Position numbers and translations under genes: made by a program. A stretch of DNA of 43,062 nt. Source: Elusimicrobiota bacterium. GTDB lineage: Bacteria > Elusimicrobiota > Elusimicrobia > JACQPE01. The notes beneath the pieces are model-generated. The model searched no databases and was not told the origin of the DNA. It worked only from the letters and a program-made list of their open reading frames with translations. The DNA lies in NCBI GenBank assembly GCA_016205025.1, contig JACQJO010000053.1:1-43062 (forward strand). Reading direction: 5' to 3'. This document shows, piece after piece, positions 1 through 6,833 of the stretch (position 1 is its first letter; the number at the start of each line of letters is the position of its first letter).

Positions 1-93
1 CGCTTTCCTTATAACGATCGCTCGTTAAAGGAGGATTCAGCCTACAGGGGCGAACGGGAAATATCCCCTGGTTGGTACGTGTCAACCAACTAG
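1..93 (+). CDS. C-terminal end of an unidentified protein (partial)
   Basis: Frame 1 is open from the window edge to a TAG at 91-93 and encodes 30 residues ending in ...REISPGWYVSTN. The composition looks like real protein and the stop lies 41 bases before parB, so I read it as the tail of a gene starting outside the window. I do not recognise the family. It does not look like the C-terminus of ParA, which would be the expected neighbour of parB. Confidence 0.5.
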   Translation, partial: RFPYNDRSLKEDSAYRGEREISPGWYVSTN

Positions 94-134
94 CCTTGTA
101 GAGCATTATTCTGGACACACGGAGGAGGAAAAAA

Positions 135-983
135 ATGACCAATATCAGATTGGGCCGAGGACTTGACGTTCTGATTCCCTTAAAAAACCAAGCGCCCGCT
201 GCGGCGCCGACCGGATTCATTGACATCGACATCGAATCAATTCGTGAAAACCCGCATCAGCCCAGAAAGCAATTCGACCCCAAAGAAATCGCTTCGCTGG
301 CCGAATCCATTCAAAACTTCGGCGTCCTGGAGCCCGTCTTGATTTGCCCGCGGCCTTCAACAGGCGGCTACACTCTTATCGCGGGGGAAAGGCGGCTGCG
401 AGCCGCGAAGGCGGCCGGTCTTAAAACAATACCCGCCATCGTTAAAAATTTCGCGGCCAAAGAATCAGCTCTGGTCAGTCTGACAGAAAACGTGCAGAGA
501 AAAGATCTCAACGCCGTCGAACTCGGCGCCGCCGTAGAGCGCATGTCAAGAGAATTCGAAATGACGCATGAAGAAATCGGGGCGTTTCTGGGAATGTCTA
601 GACCCAGGATCACCAATCTTTTGCGCCTATTGGACCTACCGCCCCAGATCAAAGAATACCTCGCGGCCGGCCATCTCAATGAAGGGCAAGCGCGCGCTTT
701 GCTCGGCATTGAAAACGAAGAGGAGCGCAGCCGCCTGGCCAAGGAAATAGCGGAAGACGGCCGGCTGATGACGGTGCGGGATTTGGAACGGCGCGCCAAA
801 AAACCTCGGAGAAAAGATGCTGATCTGGTCGCCGTTGAACAAGGACTCGAGAAAAGCCTGGCCACGCAGGTTAAAATCCGGTTTAACGGCAAAAAAAAAT
901 CGGGGTGGATTTCGATCCGGTTTACGAATCTTGAGCATTTCGAAAATCTTCATGACCGGCTTAAAAAAAGCGTTTCTCGTTAA
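135..983 (+). CDS. parB: Chromosome-partitioning protein ParB (Spo0J family)
   Basis: ParB binds parS sites near the origin, spreads as a CTP-dependent sliding clamp and works with ParA and SMC in chromosome segregation. The 282-residue protein has the full chromosomal layout. The N-terminal ParA-contact motif is RLGRGLDVLIP. The nucleotide-binding domain carries GERR (residues 84-87) and ENVQR (118-122). A helix-turn-helix follows around residues 145-175 (the segment with GAFLGMSRPRITNLLRLLDL), then a basic linker and a C-terminal dimerisation region. The ATG follows a strong GGAGGAGG Shine-Dalgarno at 121-128. parA is not visible next to it, and I found no consensus parS site in the window. 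The 3' end overlaps the next gene by 32 bases. Confidence 0.95.
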   Translation: MTNIRLGRGLDVLIPLKNQAPAAAPTGFIDIDIESIRENPHQPRKQFDPKEIASLAESIQNFGVLEPVLICPRPSTGGYTLIAGERRLRAAKAAGLKTIPAIVKNFAAKESALVSLTENVQRKDLNAVELGAAVERMSREFEMTHEEIGAFLGMSRPRITNLLRLLDLPPQIKEYLAAGHLNEGQARALLGIENEEERSRLAKEIAEDGRLMTVRDLERRAKKPRRKDADLVAVEQGLEKSLATQVKIRFNGKKKSGWISIRFTNLEHFENLHDRLKKSVSR

Positions 984-1983
984 TCTTTTTTTCTTTCCTC
1001 TCATCGCCAAAAGCCTGGCGGCTCAAGACGCGCCCGTGGCTTATGCCTCTCTGATGAATTCTCCTCATGATTTCGACCTCTTCGCCAATGCCGGATGGGA
1101 CGGTAACTGGTACATCGGATTTAACTCCATGTGGATCGTGGAGCTAACTCCGCCGCCACAAAAATCTTATGACCGGGTCTTCGTAGGGGCCAAGCTGGGC
1201 CGGGCTAAAACTCGCAGCGTGGCCGGACGGCCGCCCTGGATTCGATCCGCCATTGATTGCGACATCTATATCGGCGCGGCTTCAACGCCGGCTTGGAAAT
1301 CTCCTGACAGTTATTTTTTGACCTCTTGCCAAGACATTCCGGTTGAAGGAAACTCCCAAGAAGCCATCACCGGCACGGGTGAATCGCGATGGTATTGGAG
1401 AGAAATTCCCTTGTCTAAAATTCAGATTAATCAAAAAAATTACCTGGCTGTTTGGTCCACGACAGCCGAAATTATAGACGCCAGCTCGGGGCCCATTTTG
1501 GCGGCGGGAAAAACGAGCGGGATGCAGAACGCCTGGCTTAACCGCGGAATCTTGGGAGCTCCTCCGCTTGATCCTCAAGAGGCGCTGGAAACCCGCTTGA
1601 ATGAATTTGCTCCGGCCCTAGCCATCAAATTCATCGCGTCCCGAGGAACGCCGGCCGCCGATAAAATCTCTGTGGAGTTGGTCAGCTTCAAGGAAAACCA
1701 GGAAAATTACGTCTGGGAAATTCAGGTTCAAACAAAAAATCTCGAAAGGGTTCGCCCTGAAATCTCAATCGACGCCGTGCACTGGACCGCTTTTGGCCGG
1801 CCCGTCTTTGGTCCTCCGCTCCAGGTAACCGTTTCCAAAAGCAGAATCCACGACGAGGTATCGCTTCTGACGCCAGGAAATGCCAGGACCAGAGCTAAGC
1901 AGGCCTATATTCGCATTACAGCCTGGAACGAATGGGAAGACTCCGCAAGCACGGATAAGTTCACAGTAATTATTAAAAATTAA
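952..1983 (+). CDS. Exported protein of unknown function, overlapping parB
   Basis: The frame stays open upstream into parB, but the ATG at 952 is the best start because it gives a clean Sec signal peptide: KK, then a hydrophobic stretch LVNLFFFPLIA, then SLAAQD. This yields 343 residues. The mature part is rich in aromatic residues (GWDGNWYIGF, RWYWREIPL) and ends in a beta-rich region (YIRITAWNEWEDS), suggesting a periplasmic or surface beta-sandwich, possibly ligand-binding. I recognise no family. The 32-base overlap with parB implies translational coupling, although a functional link to segregation is not implied. No good Shine-Dalgarno precedes the ATG. Confidence 0.7.
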   Translation: MTGLKKAFLVNLFFFPLIAKSLAAQDAPVAYASLMNSPHDFDLFANAGWDGNWYIGFNSMWIVELTPPPQKSYDRVFVGAKLGRAKTRSVAGRPPWIRSAIDCDIYIGAASTPAWKSPDSYFLTSCQDIPVEGNSQEAITGTGESRWYWREIPLSKIQINQKNYLAVWSTTAEIIDASSGPILAAGKTSGMQNAWLNRGILGAPPLDPQEALETRLNEFAPALAIKFIASRGTPAADKISVELVSFKENQENYVWEIQVQTKNLERVRPEISIDAVHWTAFGRPVFGPPLQVTVSKSRIHDEVSLLTPGNARTRAKQAYIRITAWNEWEDSASTDKFTVIIKN

Positions 1984-1989
1984 TACCTA

Positions 1990-2018
1990 TTGATCTATTT
2001 TGGCAATTTTTGTATAAA
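1990..2018 (+). promoter_or_regulatory. Sigma70-type promoter for the excisionase-like gene
   Basis: TTGATC (1990-1995) and TATAAA (2013-2018) are separated by exactly 17 bases. Predicted transcription would begin around 2025, only about five bases before the ATG at 2030, so the mRNA may be nearly leaderless. Confidence 0.5.
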
Positions 2019-2029
2019 TAAGACAGATT

Positions 2030-2350
2030 ATGGAAGAATCTGACAGTAAAAAAGAAAACCCGGCACCTCAAAATAAAAGACGTAAAAAGATAACGCGTCT
2101 GGTCACCTCTTCGGGCATTCCCGAAATCATGGATATTAAGGAACTCTCCAGCTATCTGGGAATAGGAAAGTCAAAAATCTACGACATGATTCGCCGCAAA
2201 AAAATACCGGCCTCTCGCATCGGGCGGCAATATCGATTTTACAGAGCCTTGATTGACCGCTGGCTTCAAGAAAAGCTCATCACCGGCGCTCCCTCCGAAC
2301 TGCCTTTGTTCGAACAAGAAAAAACAACCAACGGCAACGGACTGAATTAG
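2030..2350 (+). CDS. Small excisionase-family (HTH_17, MerR-like) DNA-binding protein
   Basis: This 106-residue protein has a lysine/arginine-rich N-terminus, then a canonical HTH_17/excisionase winged helix from about residue 34: MDIKELSSYLGIGKSKIYDM, then RRKKIPASRIGRQYRF and a terminal WLQEKL helix. Proteins of this type act as recombination directionality factors or small regulators. The ATG at 2030 lacks a Shine-Dalgarno, and the promoter just upstream leaves almost no leader. It borders a stretch of decayed mobile-element sequence, which supports an origin as an excisionase, but no integrase is present, so it may now be a free-standing regulator. Confidence 0.8.
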   Translation: MEESDSKKENPAPQNKRRKKITRLVTSSGIPEIMDIKELSSYLGIGKSKIYDMIRRKKIPASRIGRQYRFYRALIDRWLQEKLITGAPSELPLFEQEKTTNGNGLN

Positions 2351-2464
2351 CCGCCCCCATCTTTGTACTCGTTTAAAAATTTTGAGAGAATCAGGTCAGC
2401 GGCTATTGATAGGAGTCAAAGGCCAGCAGGCCCAGTCGAATCTGAGACTGGGCCCTGTCAAAGA

Positions 2465-2614
2465 TCACTTCCCTGGCCAAAAGGCGAAGAATTCCTTTTT
2501 CTCTTTCGAATTGAGGTTTCCCATCACCTGCGTAAAGCCTGCCAGATTGCGCTGGAAGATCTCCGACGCTTTTGACCCTATTCCTGTTACAATTTTAATG
2601 ATGGCGCCCGAGTT
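2465..2614 (-). pseudogene. C-terminal fragment resembling a MarR-family regulator
   Basis: A 49-residue frame without a start codon ends at TGA (2465-2467). Its sequence (SEIFQRNLAGFTQVMGNLNS, then KEKKEFFAFW) resembles the C-terminal dimerisation helices of MarR regulators, where a helix follows a Gly-rich turn and leads into an 'LSxEEKxxF' segment. No DNA-binding half can be found upstream in any frame. I treat it as a remnant; the family call is tentative. Confidence 0.3.
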
Positions 2615-2814
2615 CTACCGATGATCTGCTCTTGTGGTTTGAGAAGAAGTCCACTGATATTTGGCATTTTTGCCCTAGGCGTACCTTTAATTTTTGGGCG
2701 GACTGTTAGCACCGCCCCCTGACTATCCAGTTTCAGCCGCTCTCTGATTGTCCAGTTGGCTCTTTTCCTCATTTTTAGGCGCACCACTTCTTGATGTTTT
2801 GGGCTTGGAGAAAA

Positions 2815-2845
2815 AAATAAAGAGGGGTTTTATCCCTCTTTATTT
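2815..2845. terminator. Strong bidirectional hairpin terminator
   Basis: AAATAAAGAGGG (2815-2826) pairs perfectly with CCCTCTTTATTT (2834-2845) around a seven-base loop. It is preceded by an A tract and followed by T-rich sequence, so it could stop transcription from either side. Confidence 0.7.
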
Positions 2846-2860
2846 CTTTTCTTCGATCGC

Positions 2861-3137
2861 ATCCAGCCCGGAAGGGCGGACATTTTTGACAATAGCGACT
2901 TTAAGAAGCTTTTGGTTCTTCTAAAAGATAGCAATCAGTGCCTTTTTATTCAGCAGACAGGCTGTAAGTTTATTAACTCTGTTCCAATGAATTGGAACAG
3001 AGTTAATAAACTTAGAGATTATTATCGACGGCGACTTTGCGGCATTTATGGACGCCTTAAGAAAGATGTATGCGCAGTTTCTCCCAAAAAACAACGGCCA
3101 GTATGCCGGTTGGACGATTTCTCGCTCGATTGCTTAG
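2861..3137 (+). pseudogene. Fragments resembling a REP-associated (Y1, IS200-like) transposase
   Basis: Two pieces in different frames look like one family. The first (from about 2861) reads QPGRADIFDNSDFKKLLVLL. This resembles the N-terminal 'NRG..IF.DD.D...FL.LL' segment of REP-associated tyrosine transposases. The second (3021-3137, ending TAG) reads DGDFAAFMDALRKMYAQFLP, like their 'G.LS.FM..L...Y..YFN' segment. The HUH metal-binding region expected between them is missing, and the 50-bp palindrome sits there instead. The assignment rests on short matches only. Confidence 0.33.
2965..3014. repeat. Perfect 50-bp palindrome (24-bp arms, 2-base centre)
   Basis: The left arm at 2965-2988 (starting TAAGTTTATTAACTC) is the exact reverse complement of the right arm at 2991-3014, with only GA (2989-2990) between them. 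No mismatch is present in 24 base pairs. It is AT-rich, lacks a following U tract, and lies inside a decayed transposase-like region. Confidence 0.95.
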
Positions 3138-3318
3138 GAACAACCAAGTAAACTGTCTAATGCGTAAGATTACTTGTAATATGAATTTAAAATTCCCCGG
3201 GCCTTCCCAAACATACCCGCATCAAGCGGGATGGTGGGTTTGTTTTTACGGTTTAGCCTGAGGAGGCGGTCAAACTCCTTGATCTGAAAATTCCAATCCC
3301 GGTTTTGGGCTAAACATT

Positions 3319-3405
3319 TTATCCATGCTCCGTGATTGGTCCCCGCCTTATTTCCGGCGCCAAGTTCAGCAGGTTTAGGACGCGGGTCAGATAGGAATAT
3401 CCAAA
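3319..3405 (-). pseudogene. C-terminal fragment of a recombinase-associated HTH protein
   Basis: Directly after the higA stop codon, the same strand is open for 28 residues to TAA (3319-3321) and reads SYLTRVLNLLNLAPEIRR near its start. This matches the recognition-helix segment (SYVxRxLxLxxLAPDI) of the small ParB-like HTH proteins encoded next to serine recombinases. No start codon or N-terminal part remains. It may be the scar of the element that delivered the toxin-antitoxin pair. Confidence 0.4.
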
Positions 3406-3699
3406 TTATCTCATTGATACAAACAGGTGGGCATCCAAAGCATGGGCGATTCTTTGGAGCGTTCCTATGGTGAAGTTTTCCCCTAGTTTCTCGATACGGG
3501 AAACAACTTGCTGCTTGGTTCCTATTTTTTTGGCAAGCTCGTGTTGAGTTAGTCCTTTTTTCTCTCTGAGCCTCGCGATCTCGATGGCTAAGCGAATGGG
3601 AAGTTCGGCTTCCTCGTACGCTTTATTAACCTTTGGATTTTTGAGGGCTTCTTTGAGATGCTCATCAAAAAAGCGCCGGCCCTTAAAGATTCTTTTCAC
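3406..3699 (-). CDS. higA: HigA-type XRE-family antitoxin
   Basis: The gene encodes a 97-residue antitoxin with an N-terminal toxin-binding stretch (FFDEHLKEALKNPKVNKAYE) and a C-terminal XRE helix-turn-helix (GLTQHELAKKIGTKQQVVSR). It would neutralise the upstream toxin and repress the operon. I chose the GTG at 3699, one base after the toxin stop, because the GAAGAAGGGGG ribosome-binding sequence is well spaced for it. A GTG at 3708 and an ATG at 3768 are alternatives but lie on or before that sequence. The toxin gene is first in the operon, as in classical higBA. Confidence 0.85.
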   Translation of the reverse strand: MKRIFKGRRFFDEHLKEALKNPKVNKAYEEAELPIRLAIEIARLREKKGLTQHELAKKIGTKQQVVSRIEKLGENFTIGTLQRIAHALDAHLFVSMR

Positions 3700-3700
3700 G

Positions 3701-4078
3701 TTATTCACCCCCTTCTTCACGGCCCCAGCAGTGCAGCCAGTCAGCCATATAGCGGCTGGCCCTTTCAATTTCCACCTGGGGCACCTTATCCGTCTTTTTC
3801 AAGAATCCGTGCGTGATCACGATTGTTTTTCCATGAAAAAAGTATAGAAACCGGTATTGATGATGGCTGATCGCGATTCTAAGCTCCCGGATTTTACCTT
3901 CCAAAACATCGGCGTACGGCCTTGGCAAATTTGGTCCCTGCTCTTTGAGGTAACCGAACCACCTAAGAATTTTGCCCTGATGTGTCTCATTAATTTCCTC
4001 GAAAAATTCATCAATAAAGCTCTCGCCTTCCGGCGTAATGTAGTATTCAATTCGATAGGGTTTTCCATGGGCTTCCAT
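3701..4078 (-). CDS. higB: HigB/RelE-family mRNA interferase toxin (Gp49-like)
   Basis: This 125-residue protein has the phage-derived Gp49-like/HigB pattern: an N-terminal beta strand (YRIEYYITPEGESFIDEFFE), a helical segment, then the core GKIRELRIAISHHQYRFLYF followed by HGFLKKTDKVP and EIERASRY. Members of this family cleave mRNA on the ribosome when not bound by antitoxin. The Arg and His residues in the core and the Lys-rich HGFLKKT strand match the family. The ATG at 4078 is 7 bases from a possible promoter -10. The toxin-first order and one-base gap to higA indicate a coupled operon. Confidence 0.85.
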   Translation of the reverse strand: MEAHGKPYRIEYYITPEGESFIDEFFEEINETHQGKILRWFGYLKEQGPNLPRPYADVLEGKIRELRIAISHHQYRFLYFFHGKTIVITHGFLKKTDKVPQVEIERASRYMADWLHCWGREEGGE

Positions 4079-4084
4079 AATAAT

Positions 4085-4113
4085 AACTTACAGCATATAA
4101 GATGTATTGTCAA
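4085..4113 (-). promoter_or_regulatory. Promoter of the higBA operon
   Basis: On the minus strand a consensus TTGACA (4108-4113) is followed after 17 bases by TAAGTT (4085-4090), six bases before the higB ATG. The -10 is weak. Autoregulation by HigA at this site is expected from the family but no operator was defined. Confidence 0.45.
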
Positions 4114-4181
4114 TGGGCTTTTTGGGTAATTTATGGGGGCAGCGTCTTTGAGATAGCATCTTAATTCTCTAAACTCCAGTC

Positions 4182-5117
4182 ATGCGCGTAGGAATCGCTG
4201 GGCCGGGAGCTATCGGCCTTTTCCTGTGCTACTGTTTAACAAGACAAAAAACGGCGCTTGCGCCTCCCGTGTTAATTGACCGCAACAAGTCGCGCATTCG
4301 CAAATTGCGACAAACAGGATTCACGGTTATTTCATCAGGACGAAAAATATCCATTAGCCCACGATTGTTTACGGTCACGGCAAGAACAGAACCGCTAGAT
4401 ATTGTTTTCGTAACCACCAAGAGCCTCGATCTTGGGCCCATCCTTCAAAAACTCAACCGCCGGGCAGGCTCGCGAAACACCGTGGTTGTTCTGGGAAACG
4501 GCATCCTGAACCCCGAACGCCTGGCCAAAATTTATAGCCGCGGACCCCTTCTGTTTGGCTCTTTTCTGGCCGGCGCCGACCGGATTGAAGAGACAACCGT
4601 AGCCGGCCACGACGCCGGGCAAGGCCCTATGCTCATTATCCACAAAAACTCCCGCTATCATGAAGAAGCCGGCCGTTTAAGCGAACTGCTCAACCAGGCC
4701 AAGATTGCCCACTCCTTTCATCAGGGAGATGTGGCGGATCTTTTGTGGACAAAAAATGCCTATTTATGCGCCATCGGACCAGTCAGCGTTCTCCTCGGCA
4801 AAACAAACGGGCAGATTTTGGAAAGCGAGCCGGCTTTTGAGATCGCCCAGACAGCGATGTCGGAAACTCTGGCCGTTTTGAAATCCATGAACCGCCGGCC
4901 GGCCTTTTTTGAACAGGACCCTCTCGGCGGCCTGCGCCAAATTTTAAAGAATACCGGCGCCAATCGTTCCTCCATGCTGCAGGACGCCCTGCGGGGCAAA
5001 AAAACCGAGCTGGACCTTATCGTAAAACCTTTTCTCAATGCCGCGCGAACCCATGGCGTTGCCTGTCCGACCCTAGACGCCCTCTACGCCATGGTTAAGG
5101 CCTACCTGGGGAAGTAA
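4182..5117 (+). CDS. Ketopantoate reductase-family (PanE/ApbA) oxidoreductase
   Basis: PanE enzymes reduce 2-dehydropantoate to pantoate with NADPH for coenzyme A synthesis. The 311-residue protein starts with a Rossmann fold (MRVGIAGPGAIG, glycines 7, 9 and 12) and keeps the two family landmarks: the catalytic lysine in DLLWTKN and the SSMLQDALRGKKTELDLI substrate/cofactor segment near residues 260-277. The usual N of the nucleotide loop is in GNGI. Several paralogous families share this fold, so the exact substrate is open. It is only three bases upstream of the TldD-like gene, and a heptamer-repeat element begins at its stop codon, so co-transcription is likely. Confidence 0.85.
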   Translation: MRVGIAGPGAIGLFLCYCLTRQKTALAPPVLIDRNKSRIRKLRQTGFTVISSGRKISISPRLFTVTARTEPLDIVFVTTKSLDLGPILQKLNRRAGSRNTVVVLGNGILNPERLAKIYSRGPLLFGSFLAGADRIEETTVAGHDAGQGPMLIIHKNSRYHEEAGRLSELLNQAKIAHSFHQGDVADLLWTKNAYLCAIGPVSVLLGKTNGQILESEPAFEIAQTAMSETLAVLKSMNRRPAFFEQDPLGGLRQILKNTGANRSSMLQDALRGKKTELDLIVKPFLNAARTHGVACPTLDALYAMVKAYLGK

Positions 5118-5219
5118 GCAGTGAACAGTGAGCGGTTTGCAGTAAAAAGCGCTTTCAAAAGATCTCTGCTTATTATCAGCCTCACACTGCCCACTGCTCA
5201 CTATTCACTATTCACTTCC
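5113..5219. repeat. Heptanucleotide inverted-array element at a gene junction
   Basis: The left arm is a run of heptamers of the type AGTNNNN: AGTAAGC, AGTGAAC, AGTGAGC, GGTTTGC, AGTAAAA (5113-5147). The right arm is five tandem heptamers of the reverse-complement type: CACTGCC, CACTGCT, CACTATT, CACTATT, CACTTCC (5185-5219). GCTCACT occurs in the right arm and, as its complement, in the left. The element covers the stop codon of the PanE-like gene and the GTG start and signal-peptide codons of the next gene. A second element of the same plan lies at 13160-13250. Confidence 0.8.
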
Positions 5220-6833
5220 TCGTGGGCTGCCGATTACGAACCTGTCCTCGACGCCATGGAATCCGAACTCAAGCATTCAATGCGCCACCTCAAAATGGAA
5301 GATTCCCCAGCTTTATATTTTCTCCTCTATCGCCTGACCATATCGCAGGATTACCGGGTTCAATGCCTTTATGGAGACGTAAGCTGGAAATCGCAATCCG
5401 ACAATCAAACAATTTTTGTCGAGGCGCGGGTGGGTGATTATAACTTCGATAACTCTTGGGAAGGTTTCAGCTCCGGCGTTAAATGGGAAGGAGGCAGTCT
5501 GTCTTTGGCAACTGCGCCCATCGCCTTCGTCTTATGGCACAACACTGATGACGCTTACAAAAACGCGGTGCGCAAATACAACGAAAAAAGGGCCGCCCTG
5601 GCTCAAGAAATGGAGGAAGAAAAACTGCCGGATTTCTCGCGGGAAAAACCCAGCCGTGCCGACGTTCTCGGCGCCGGCGCTCCTCAACCGGACATCAAGC
5701 ATCTTAAGCGGCTCTGCGTCGTTTCGTCCGCACAGTTCAAAAAATATCCTGAAGTTAAATCAGGTTACACCTATTTCTCGTTCAAATCAGAAACCAGGCT
5801 TTTGGTTACTTCTGAAGGCACGCGTCTGATTCAGGAAGGAACTTATAACCCAATATTCTTTTATATCCACGGGGAAGCCCGGGCCTCCGACGGTTTGATG
5901 GTGGACTCTTTCAGAAGCGGGCATGCCCGCCACGAAACAACCCTTCCTTCCGAAGATCAATTGGCCGGGCTTGTTCAAGAGGTAGCTCATGAAGTGGCCG
6001 GCCTTAAACTGGCTTCCCTGGAGATTCCGCAGGTCGCTCCCGCCATCTTAGACGGCGAATCAACCGGGGTGTTCTTCCACGAAGCTCTCGGTCATCGCCT
6101 TGAAGGATTGCGCCAACGAGAACGGGGCGAACTGCAAACGTTCAAAGACAAGGTGGGCCAGCGGGTCATCCCGGCGTTTCTTAGCGTAAGGTCTAATCCT
6201 GCTCTAAACGAATTCAACGAATCGACCCTAAACGGCCACTACCTTTTTGACAGCGAGGGCGTGGCGGCGCAAAACGTGGCTCTGGTCAACAACGGCATTT
6301 TGAAAAATTACCTGATGTCGAGACGCCCCATTAAGGGATTTGCGCGCTCCAACGGCAACGGGCGTTCGAATGCCGGCAGTCTGGCGGAAGGAAGAATGTC
6401 TGTTCTCATCATTGAAACCGGCAAGAGTCTTGGGGTCGGGGAGCTTAAAGAAGAGCTTCTAAAAGAAATTAAAAAACGAAAAAAACCTTTCGGATTTCGT
6501 TTGATAGCGATGCGTTCCGGAGAGGCTCAAACCGGAAGAGGTTCCAGTCAAAGCTTTATCAGCCGGCCCCGGCTGATCTATCGAGTCGCTCCCGATGGAA
6601 CCGAAACCCTGGTACGAGGCTTGGAATACGTGGGAACTCCGCTCATTGCCATAGAAAAAATCACGGCGGCCGGAAATGATCCGACGGTTTCCAACGCCTA
6701 CTGCGGTTCGACTTCCGGATTCATACCGGTTACCGAAATCGCTCCTTCTGTTTTAATATCAGAAATCGAGTTGCAGCGACAAAGCGAAGACCGTTTCCGG
6801 CCGCCCATATTAAAATCCCCGATTTTCAGATGA
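5121..6833 (+). CDS. Exported TldD/PmbA-family metalloprotease
   Basis: TldD proteins are zinc-dependent peptidases that, with TldE, form cytosolic complexes degrading unfolded peptides. This 570-residue copy has a signal peptide (KRSLLIISLTLP, ...SSWAAD), so it should act outside the cytoplasm. The metal site is intact: HEALGH at residues 320-325 supplies two histidines and Glu, and Cys528 (NAYCGSTSG) is the third ligand. Other family landmarks include GHYLFDSEGV and NNGILKNYL. The GTG start at 5121 is favoured because it gives the signal peptide; much of that peptide is encoded by heptamer repeats. It overlaps its degenerate paralogue by four bases. Confidence 0.88.
   Translation: MNSERFAVKSAFKRSLLIISLTLPTAHYSLFTSSWAADYEPVLDAMESELKHSMRHLKMEDSPALYFLLYRLTISQDYRVQCLYGDVSWKSQSDNQTIFVEARVGDYNFDNSWEGFSSGVKWEGGSLSLATAPIAFVLWHNTDDAYKNAVRKYNEKRAALAQEMEEEKLPDFSREKPSRADVLGAGAPQPDIKHLKRLCVVSSAQFKKYPEVKSGYTYFSFKSETRLLVTSEGTRLIQEGTYNPIFFYIHGEARASDGLMVDSFRSGHARHETTLPSEDQLAGLVQEVAHEVAGLKLASLEIPQVAPAILDGESTGVFFHEALGHRLEGLRQRERGELQTFKDKVGQRVIPAFLSVRSNPALNEFNESTLNGHYLFDSEGVAAQNVALVNNGILKNYLMSRRPIKGFARSNGNGRSNAGSLAEGRMSVLIIETGKSLGVGELKEELLKEIKKRKKPFGFRLIAMRSGEAQTGRGSSQSFISRPRLIYRVAPDGTETLVRGLEYVGTPLIAIEKITAAGNDPTVSNAYCGSTSGFIPVTEIAPSVLISEIELQRQSEDRFRPPILKSPIFR

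Larger units (their letters stand above)
2351..3405. other. Gene-poor stretch holding decayed mobile-element remnants
   Basis: No intact gene is visible. From left to right it contains a GGCCCAGTC/GACTGGGCC hairpin (2429-2454), a MarR-like C-terminal fragment on the minus strand (2465-2614), a strong hairpin terminator (2815-2845), two frame-shifted pieces of a transposase-like protein (2861-3137) interrupted by a 50-bp palindrome, and a short CCCGC/GCGGG hairpin near 3207-3221. A recombinase-HTH fragment on the minus strand (3319-3405) closes it. Around 3220-3330 the minus strand has another protein-like frame (GAWIKCLAQNRDWNFQIKEF), also without a credible start. The stretch 2620-2810 shows nothing I can identify. 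Confidence 0.5.

Noticed and set aside
70-90. parS-like sequence around TACGTG before parB
   Set aside because: It shares only the ACGTG core with the parS consensus, the flanks do not pair as in parS, and it is part of coding sequence.
36-105. Apparent three-way-junction RNA fold upstream of parB (CTACAGGG/CCTTGTAG closing two hairpins) as a riboswitch
   Set aside because: Most of it lies inside an open frame ending at TAG (91-93) with protein-like composition, and it matches no riboswitch core I know.
368-892. Long minus-strand frame across parB
   Set aside because: Antisense shadow of a clear parB gene; composition is Arg/Ser-rich without any motif.
2429-2454. GGCCCAGTC/GACTGGGCC hairpin as a rho-independent terminator
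   Set aside because: No T tract follows on either strand, so it is left as an unexplained hairpin.
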